Shown here piece by piece: positions 55,018 through 64,000 of a stretch of DNA of 64,000 nucleotides. The position numbers and the translations under genes are program-made. The DNA comes from Nocardioides marinus (GTDB lineage: Bacteria; Actinomycetota; Actinomycetes; Propionibacteriales; Nocardioidaceae). Location: NCBI RefSeq assembly GCF_013408145.1, contig NZ_JACBZI010000001.1, forward strand, positions 1,278,501-1,342,500, given 5' to 3'. The notes below the pieces were generated by a model. The model was not told the origin of the DNA. It saw only the letters and a program-made list of their open reading frames with translations, and made no database searches. Within the stretch, counting starts at the first letter, position 1. Every line of letters begins with the position of its first letter.

Positions 55018-55608
55018 ATGCTGGCCGTCCCCAAGTACGGGTTCGTCGTCCTCGCGGTCCCGAAGTCGGGGTCCACCGCCCTCGAAGCGGCCTTCATCAA
55101 GCACGCGCAGCTGGTGACCTCGGGCCCGCCGTCGCTCAAGCACGTGACGGCGCGTGAGTTCGGCGAGAGGTTCGTCCCGCTCCTGGAGCAGCACGGGTAC
55201 GCCCGAGCCGACTACGAGGTCACCGCGCTGGTCCGCGAGCCGGTGTCCTGGCTGGCCTCCTGGTGGCGCTACCGCTCCCGGCCGGGCATCGCGGGCAAGC
55301 GGACCTACGTCGGGGACCTCGGTTTCGACGAGTTCGTGGGCCGGGTGGTCACCGGGGAGATCCGGCTCCGTCCGCAGTGTGACTACGTGACCTCCCCCGA
55401 CGGTCGGCTGGCCGTGGACCGGCTGTGGCGCTACGAGGACCTCGACACGGCCTTCGAGTGGATGCGCCTGAAGGTGGGGAAGAAGAAGATCAAGCTGCCC
55501 CAGCGCAACGTCTCACCGGCCCGCGAGCACGAGGTGACCGCCTCGACGCGCGACCTGATCGAGGAGGCCTACGCCGCCGACCTCGCGCTCTACCGCTCGT
55601 TGGGGTGA
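55018..55608 (+). CDS. Sulfotransferase-like protein
   Basis: 196 residues, short for the family. FVVLAVPKSGSTALEAAFIK (about 8-27) is the 5'-phosphosulfate-binding loop that grips PAPS. EVTALVREPVSWLASWWRYR (about 67-86) holds the Arg and Ser of the 3'-phosphate site. VDRLWRYEDLDTAFEWM follows. It would transfer sulfate from PAPS to a hydroxyl or amine. The start at ATG 55018 fits a leaderless promoter; ATG 55009 is in frame. The LCP gene begins 59 bases downstream, so a cell-wall glycan is a possible acceptor (inference). Confidence 0.75.
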   Translation: MLAVPKYGFVVLAVPKSGSTALEAAFIKHAQLVTSGPPSLKHVTAREFGERFVPLLEQHGYARADYEVTALVREPVSWLASWWRYRSRPGIAGKRTYVGDLGFDEFVGRVVTGEIRLRPQCDYVTSPDGRLAVDRLWRYEDLDTAFEWMRLKVGKKKIKLPQRNVSPAREHEVTASTRDLIEEAYAADLALYRSLG

Positions 55609-55614
55609 TATTTT
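55609..55614 (+). promoter_or_regulatory. Candidate -10 (TATTTT) of the LCP gene
   Basis: A rare A/T-rich hexamer right after the sulfotransferase stop, 53 bases before GTG 55668. Confidence 0.35.
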
Positions 55615-55667
55615 CGCGCCGCGCGGCCGATCGGCCCGCCTCGTCCCTGCGCGCAGAGAGGCTCCCC

Positions 55668-57244
55668 GTGACCGACCCGGTCGATCCCGCGACGGAGCCG
55701 CGCACACCCCGCACGGGTCGGCGCAGGGCGACCACGAGGAGACAGGCACGGCGGGCCCGCCGCGCCGCACCGGCCGCAGCCCCGTCCCCGCCCCGGTCTC
55801 CCGAGCCCCGGCCGATCGAGCACCGGCCCACCGAGCACCGGCCCCCCGGTCATCGGGCCCGACGGCGTGCCTGGCGCCGCGCCGCCGGGCTCCCCGGCAC
55901 CCTGGCCGTCACCTTCCTCGGAGCCCTCGTGCCCGGCGGTGGCTTCCTGTGGACCGGACGTCGCCTGCTCGGCGTCCTGGTGCTGCTGCCCACGCTCGCG
56001 CTGGCCGGCTTCTCGGCGTGGTACGCCGCCCGCGACCTCGATGCCGCACTCGACCTCGTCCTCGACCCGACCCGGCTCAAGGTCGCGGCCGGCGTCATCG
56101 TGTCGGCGCTCGCGGTGTGGGCGCTGATCGTCTACCTGACCTACCGGCAGGTCCGGCCCCTCCAGCGTCGCGCCTGGACCACGCTGGTGGGTCATGCCTT
56201 CGTCCTCGCCCTGGTCGGCGTGGTGGGGGCGCCCTTCGCGGTGGCCGCGCGCTACGCGACGGTGCAGGCCGACCTGGTCGAGACGGTCTTCAGCGACAAC
56301 GAGACCTCCACGACCCCACGTGACGTCACGCCCGCGGACCCGTGGGGCGGCCGCGAGCGCGTCAACGTGCTGCTCCTGGGAGGGGACGGCGGGGAGGGGC
56401 GCGACGGCGTCCGCACCGACACCGTCATCCTGGTGAGCATCGACACCACGTCGGGCAAGACCGTGATGTTCAGCCTCCCGCGCAACATGATGAACGCCCA
56501 GTTCCCCGAGGACAGCCCCCTGCACGACCTCTACCCGGTGGGCTTCACCGGCTACGGCGACCCCGGGTCGTACATGCTCAACGCGATCTACCGCAACGTC
56601 CCCGCGCTACATCCCGGCGTGCTGGGGGAGAGCACCAACGAGGGTGCCGACGCGATCAAGCAGGCGGTCGGCGGCAGCCTCGGCATCGGGGTCGACTACT
56701 ACGTGCTGGTCAACCTCAAGGGCTTCCAGGAGATCGTCGACGCGATCGGCGGCATCACCGTCAACGTCAACACCAGGGTGGCCATCAACGGCAACACCGA
56801 CGCCGGGATCCCGCCGACCGGCTGGATCGAGCCCGGCCCGGACCAGACCCTCGACGGCTTCCACGCCCTGTGGTTCGCGCGCGGGCGCTACGGCAGCGAC
56901 GACTACCAGCGCATGGACCGGCAGCGCTGCGCCGTCGCCGCGATCATCGAGGCCGCCGACCCGATGACCCTGGTGCGCCGCTACACCGCGCTCGCCGCGG
57001 CCGGCAAGGAGGTCGTCTACTCCGACATCCCGCAGAGCCTGCTCCCCGCGTTCGCGGGCCTGGCGCTGCAGATGAAGGACGCCAAGGTCCGCTCGGTCGT
57101 GTTCAAGACCAGCGAAAAGTTCTTCTCCGGCGACCCCGACTTCGACTACCTCCGCGACACCGTCGCCAAGGCGATCGACCCGCCCGGGACCCGCCGCAAG
57201 AAGGACGACCCCGCGCGCCCGAAGAACACCGCGAACTCCTGCGC

Positions 57245-57260
<16 letters not shown>
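55668..57260 (+). CDS. LytR-CpsA-Psr (LCP) family wall-polymer transferase
   Basis: 530 residues. A basic, Pro/Arg/His-rich cytoplasmic N-terminus (1-70) precedes about four membrane segments (75-215). The extracellular LCP domain starts near 229 with RVNVLLLGGDGGEGRDGVRT and contains TVMFSLPRNMM, GIGVDYYVLVNLKGFQEIVD and the Arg-rich ARGRYGSDDYQRMDRQR. These are the LCP signatures; the enzymes attach teichoic-acid-like or arabinogalactan polymers to peptidoglycan. GTG 55668 follows AGAGAGG. Extra membrane segments beyond the usual single one are notable. The end overlaps the convergent kinase gene by 16 bases. Confidence 0.9.
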
Positions 57261-60436
<3,176 letters not shown>

Positions 60437-60524
60437 GTCCCACCTCCCGACCCCGATGCCGGCCGCGACACCGGCCCGGTGGCACCACCCTAGGCCGACA
60501 GGGTGGTGCCTGTGCGTGAACGAC

Positions 60525-61991
60525 TCAGATCTCCCGGCCACCGGAGATCAGCAGGGCACCGTCCTCCTGCTGCTCCAGGGTCAGCTCGATGGTCTCGGTG
60601 CGTCTGGTCCCGTTGCGCAGCACGTAGCTGTACTCGTAGGTCACCGTCCCCGCCTCGGGATCGGCCCCGACCGGGGTGAAGGACGACACCTCGCGCACGG
60701 AGCCCCAGAAGCTGCGGTAGCCGTCCAGCCCCCCGCTCTGCTGCTGGAAGTCGGAGGTGAGCAGGGCGAACCCCGCCGGTGGGTCGCCCACCGCCGTGGT
60801 GACGTACGACGCCGCGAACTGCTCCAGCTCCTCCTGCGTCGGCGGGGCCGGCCCGGCGGTGGGCTCCCCGGAGGTGCTGCTCCCGTCGCCGGGCGAGGCG
60901 GCCTCCTCGCTCCCGGGGTCCCGGCCCTGGCCCAGGAGGAACGCCACCATCACCACCAGGACCCCCAGCCCGAGGCCCAGGAGGACCAGTCCGCCCCGGG
61001 GCCGACCCTGGCGCCGACCCTGGGTCCGACCCTGGGTCCGACCGTGCGTCGTCGAGACCGGACCGGAGCGCGGCGTGGGCGCGGGGACCACCGGCTGCGG
61101 ACCGGTGTTCACGGGCGGGACCGCGGCGAGCTCCTGGGTGTGGTGCGCGGGCTCGGTGTCGACCGTCCCCGCGGTGGGGTCGGTGACCAGGGTGACGCCG
61201 GCACCGTCCGGGCCCAGCTGGAGGAAGTCGCGCACGCGGGCCATGGGCCACCGCTCGGCGGGGTCCCGGTGCATCGTGGCCGCGAGCACCGGCCCGAGCC
61301 ACCCGGGCTCGGGGACACGGGGCGGCTCCTCGTGCACGATGCGGTACAGCGCGCCGAGCACGTTGTCGGAGACCTCGTAGGGAGGGTGACCGGTCAGGAC
61401 GTGGAACAGCGAGGCACCCAGCGACCACACGTCGCTGCTGTCCTGCGCGCTGCCTCCGGAGGCGACCTCGGGGGCGAGGTAGGCCGGCGACCCGGTGACC
61501 AGTCCCGTCTGCGTCAGCGAGGGGTCGGCCTCGGCACGGGCGATCCCGAAGTCGGAGAGCTTCAGCTGCCCGTCCTCGGTGACGAGCATGTTGGAGGGCT
61601 TCACGTCGCGGTGGATGATCCCTGCCTCGTGGGCGGCGGCGAGCGCGTCGGCCGCCTGGCCGATCAGGGCCGCGGCGGCGTCGGGCAGCAGTGGCCCGCG
61701 GGCGCGCAGCAGCCCGGAGAGGTTCGTGCCCTCGACGTACTCCATGACGAGGTACTGCTGGCGCTCCTCCTCCACCAGGTCGTACACCGCGACCACGTGG
61801 GGGTGGCTGAGCCGCGCGGCGAGTCGCGCCTCCCTCTCGGCACGTGCCAGGTCGGGGCCGTCGGCGCCCGGCGCGAGCCCGAGCCGCTTCACGGCGACCT
61901 CGCGCCCGAGCACCTCGTCCCTGCCGAGCCAGACCGCGCCCATGCCTCCTCGGCCGAGCTCGCGGTCCAGCGAGTACCTGCCTGCGATCAC
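60525..61991 (-). CDS. Membrane Ser/Thr protein kinase (PknB-like)
   Basis: 488 residues. The kinase domain (about 5-265) has the Gly loop LGRGGMGAVW, the VAVK lysine, HRDVKPSNML, DFGIA and APEVA, so it is catalytically complete. A juxtamembrane linker with TQGR-type repeats precedes one membrane segment (about 333-353). An outer domain (about 385-488) looks like an NTF2-like fold (EELEQFAASYVTTAV, FWGSVREVSSFTPVG). Actinobacterial Ser/Thr kinases sense wall or growth signals. GTG 61991 follows AGGAGG at 9 bases. Confidence 0.92.
   Translation of the reverse strand: MIAGRYSLDRELGRGGMGAVWLGRDEVLGREVAVKRLGLAPGADGPDLARAEREARLAARLSHPHVVAVYDLVEEERQQYLVMEYVEGTNLSGLLRARGPLLPDAAAALIGQAADALAAAHEAGIIHRDVKPSNMLVTEDGQLKLSDFGIARAEADPSLTQTGLVTGSPAYLAPEVASGGSAQDSSDVWSLGASLFHVLTGHPPYEVSDNVLGALYRIVHEEPPRVPEPGWLGPVLAATMHRDPAERWPMARVRDFLQLGPDGAGVTLVTDPTAGTVDTEPAHHTQELAAVPPVNTGPQPVVPAPTPRSGPVSTTHGRTQGRTQGRRQGRPRGGLVLLGLGLGVLVVMVAFLLGQGRDPGSEEAASPGDGSSTSGEPTAGPAPPTQEELEQFAASYVTTAVGDPPAGFALLTSDFQQQSGGLDGYRSFWGSVREVSSFTPVGADPEAGTVTYEYSYVLRNGTRRTETIELTLEQQEDGALLISGGREI
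61002..61049. repeat. Four imperfect 12-bp tandem units in the kinase linker
   Basis: CCGACCCTGGCG, CCGACCCTGGGT twice, then CCGACCGTGCGT; they encode the TQGR-type repeats before the membrane segment. Confidence 0.85.
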
Positions 61992-62106
61992 CTAGCGGCA
62001 CCTCCTGACCGGTCAGGATAGGGCCGCCCGCCCGGCTCGGTGCTCCCACGTGGGGGTGGGCTCCCGGGCGGCCACCGGTGGTGATGAGGCAGGCTTGCCC
62101 TGCACA

Positions 62107-62142
62107 CAGCCCCGTCCGCAGCCCTGTCGACAGCCCCGTCGG
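62107..62142. repeat. Three tandem 12-bp units upstream of tyrS
   Basis: CAGCCCCGTCCG, CAGCCCTGTCGA and CAGCCCCGTCGG lie head to tail in the 187-base gap between the kinase gene and tyrS. No gene covers them; role unknown. Confidence 0.7.
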
Positions 62143-62178
62143 CCGGTTCCTGTGCGACTGCTCACGAAAGGCAGCACG

Positions 62179-63450
62179 GTGTCCCTCGACCCCACCCTCC
62201 TCGACGACCTCGAGTGGCGCGGACTCCTCGCGCACTCGACGGACCTCGACGCCCTGCGCGAGGCGCTGGCGTCCGGGAGCGTGCGGTTCTACGTCGGCTT
62301 CGACCCGACGGCGCCGAGCCTGCACCTGGGCAACCTGGTCCAGATCCTCACCGCCAAGCGGCTCCAGGACGCCGGCCACACGCCGTACGCCCTCGTCGGC
62401 GGTGCCACCGGCATGATCGGCGACCCCCGCGACTCCGGCGAGCGCACCCTCAACGACGCCGACACCGTCTCGGAGTGGGTCGACCGCGTACGCCGCCAGA
62501 TCGAGCCGTTCCTCTCCTTCGAGGGCGCGAACGCCGCGACGATGGTCAACAACCTCGACTGGACCCAGGGCCTGTCGACGATCGACTTCCTGCGCGACAT
62601 CGGCAAGCACTTCCCGGTCAACCGGATGCTCGCGCGCGAGACGGTCAAGCGACGCTTGGAGGCGGGCGGCATCTCCTACACCGAGTTCTCCTACGTGCTG
62701 CTGCAGTCGATGGACTTCCTCAGCCTCTACCGCGAGCACGGCGTGACGCTGCAGTTCGGTGGCTCCGACCAGTGGGGCAACATCACCGGCGGCGCCGAGC
62801 TGATCCGGCGGGCCGCCGGAGCGTCGGTCCACGCGTTCGCCACGCCGCTGATCACCAAGTCCGACGGCACGAAGTACGGCAAGACCGAGGGCGGAGCGCT
62901 GTGGCTGGACCCGGCGATGCTCTCGCCGTACGCCTTCTACCAGTTCTGGCTCAACGTCGAGGACGAGAAGGTGGGGGAGCTGCTGCGCATCTTCACCTTC
63001 CTGCCCAGGGCCGAGATCGAGGAGCTGGAGGCGACCCACGCGGAGAAGCCGTTCCTGCGTGCGGGTCAGAAGGCGCTGGCCGAGCACGTCACGACCCTCG
63101 TCCACGGGGCCGAGGAGACCGCCAGGATCCAAGCGGCCTCGGCCGCCCTGTTCGGCGGCGGTGACATGAGCAGCCTCTCCGCCGACACGCTGGGCGCCGC
63201 ACTGGGGGAGGCGGGCGCCGTCTCGGTGGAGCGTGGTGCGATGCCGACCATCACCGACCTCCTCGTGGAGGCCGGCCTGGCCAAGAGCAAGGGCGAGGCA
63301 CGACGCACCGTCGGGGAGGGCGGCGCCTACCTCAACAACGAGCGCGTCGAGGACCCCGAGCTCGTGCCCGGTGCGGAGCACCTCATCGGTGGACGGTGGA
63401 TGGTGCTGCGCAAGGGCAAGAAGAGCTTCAAGGGCGTCGAGGTCCGATGA
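62179..63450 (+). CDS. tyrS: Tyrosyl-tRNA synthetase
   Basis: 423 residues. The class I HIGH motif appears as SLHLGNLVQIL, with GFDPTAPS before it. The KMSKS-type motif is KYGKTEGGALWLD. QFGGSDQWGNITGGAELIRR binds tyrosine, and the C-terminal S4 domain (KSKGEARRTVGEGGAYLNNE) binds tRNA. GTG 62179 follows GAAAGG. Tandem repeats lie upstream, but no T-box was seen. The stop overlaps the next ATG by 4 bases. Confidence 0.96.
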   Translation: MSLDPTLLDDLEWRGLLAHSTDLDALREALASGSVRFYVGFDPTAPSLHLGNLVQILTAKRLQDAGHTPYALVGGATGMIGDPRDSGERTLNDADTVSEWVDRVRRQIEPFLSFEGANAATMVNNLDWTQGLSTIDFLRDIGKHFPVNRMLARETVKRRLEAGGISYTEFSYVLLQSMDFLSLYREHGVTLQFGGSDQWGNITGGAELIRRAAGASVHAFATPLITKSDGTKYGKTEGGALWLDPAMLSPYAFYQFWLNVEDEKVGELLRIFTFLPRAEIEELEATHAEKPFLRAGQKALAEHVTTLVHGAEETARIQAASAALFGGGDMSSLSADTLGAALGEAGAVSVERGAMPTITDLLVEAGLAKSKGEARRTVGEGGAYLNNERVEDPELVPGAEHLIGGRWMVLRKGKKSFKGVEVR

Positions 63451-64000
63451 CCCCGGCGCGGCCGAGCTGGGCCGACCCCCGCCGCCGCGGGTGGCCGGCC
63501 GAGCTCGCCGCTCTGGCGCAGCAGGTGGTGCCCGCACCCATGTGGGCCTACCTGGAGGCCGGCGCCCGCGAGGGCGTGACCCGGGACGAGGCCGTCGACG
63601 CCTGGCGGGCGGTCCGGCTGTGGCCCCGTGTCCTGCACGGGACCGGGGAGCCGGACACCCGCGGTGAGGTCCTCGGCGCGCCGGTACGCACGCCGGTCGG
63701 TGTCGCGCCCACCTCGATGCAGCGGGTGGTGCACCCCGACGGCGAGCTCGCGATGGCGGCCGGTGCCGCGGCGGCCGGTGCCCTGCACGTGGTGTCGTCC
63801 AACGCGGGCCACCGCTTCTCGGACATCGGCGAGGCGGCCCGCGCCGTCGACCCCGACGCCGTGTGGTGGCTCCAGGCCTACCTCCCGCCCGACCGGGAGG
63901 CGGCGACCCCCGTGCTGCGTGCCGCGGCGGCGGCCGGCGCCCGAGCGGTGGCCCTGACCGTGGACACACCGTTCCCGGGGACCAAGTACGAACCCGCCGA
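63447..64000 (+). CDS. FMN-dependent alpha-hydroxyacid oxidase/dehydrogenase, N-terminal part (3' end off the window)
   Basis: The first ~184 residues are visible. VVPAPMWAYLEAGAREGVTR and TPVGVAPTSMQRVVHPDGEL (the PxGxAPTxxxxLxHPxGE pattern) identify the lactate/glycolate oxidase family. WWLQAYLPPDREAATPVLRA and VALTVDTPFPGTKYEPA continue the barrel. The catalytic His-x-x-Arg region lies beyond position 64000, so activity cannot be judged. ATG 63447 overlaps the tyrS stop, an unusual partner for a tRNA synthetase. Confidence 0.85.
   Translation, partial: MTPARPSWADPRRRGWPAELAALAQQVVPAPMWAYLEAGAREGVTRDEAVDAWRAVRLWPRVLHGTGEPDTRGEVLGAPVRTPVGVAPTSMQRVVHPDGELAMAAGAAAAGALHVVSSNAGHRFSDIGEAARAVDPDAVWWLQAYLPPDREAATPVLRAAAAAGARAVALTVDTPFPGTKYEPA

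Overview
The window is chromosomal DNA of a very GC-rich Gram-positive actinobacterium. The gene order hrcA-dnaJ-rsmE ... phoH-ybeY-CBS protein-deaminase-like protein-era ... leuA ... recO-uppS ... zur-glyS-dus-dgt-dnaG is the actinobacterial arrangement. The tmsA/tmsB pair (10-methyl fatty acids), the many GTG starts, the leaderless promoters and the DUF3097 gene point most naturally to Nocardioidaceae (Nocardioides-like). This is inferred from content and order; no 16S gene is present. No rRNA, insertion sequence, prophage or CRISPR array was found, and no stretch above about 190 bases lacks a gene.

Layout. (1) 1-10.8 kb: a cut-off sugar-lipid transferase, an APH-like kinase with an MFS exporter, a sulfide:quinone-reductase-like flavoprotein with a MOSC protein, an acyl-CoA ligase, hemW, and a leftward group of small conserved genes. 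(2) 10.8-24.5 kb: conserved stress, ribosome and RNA block: CIRCE-hrcA-dnaJ-rsmE, phoH-ybeY-CBS protein-CDA-like-era. It is interrupted by a HIT/copper-monooxygenase pair and by tmsA-tmsB plus a siderophore-interacting flavoprotein. (3) 24.5-30.3 kb: accessory stretch with lipoprotein, flavodoxin-like protein, two overlapping membrane glycosyltransferase genes and an orphan LuxR-type regulator. (4) 30.4-39.4 kb: leuA with a leucine-rich leader peptide, two sensor kinases, a hydrolase, recO and uppS. (5) 39.5-47.4 kb: secreted hydrolase, the Zur-regulated znuACB-zur operon, an ABM monooxygenase, glyS, a lipoprotein and an IMPase-like phosphatase. (6) 47.4-54.7 kb: dus, a secreted cell-wall-type protein, dgt, a 2-hydroxyacid dehydrogenase, dnaG, tRNA-Asn and tRNA-Met. 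(7) 54.7-64 kb: small membrane protein, sulfotransferase-like protein, LCP wall-polymer transferase, a hybrid kinase, a Ser/Thr kinase, tyrS and a cut-off FMN 2-hydroxyacid oxidase.

How the genes work together. Translational coupling (ATGA, GTGA or TGATG overlaps) ties together APH/MFS, HIT/Cu-monooxygenase, phoH/ybeY/CBS protein, SIP/era, znuA/znuC/znuB/zur, dgt/dehydrogenase, dnaG/hypothetical and tyrS/FMN oxidase. Three regulatory circuits are readable directly: HrcA-CIRCE heat shock control, Zur control of zinc uptake, and leader-peptide control of leuA. More than twenty starts lie 6-8 bases after a -10-like hexamer, which predicts leaderless mRNAs.

I found no clearly new multi-gene defence or biosynthetic system. 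The most unusual items are the six-ligand PHM-type copper monooxygenase, the glycosyltransferase pair with a long disordered tail, the Zur boxes overlapping a leaderless start, the leuA leader, and the sulfotransferase/LCP pair.
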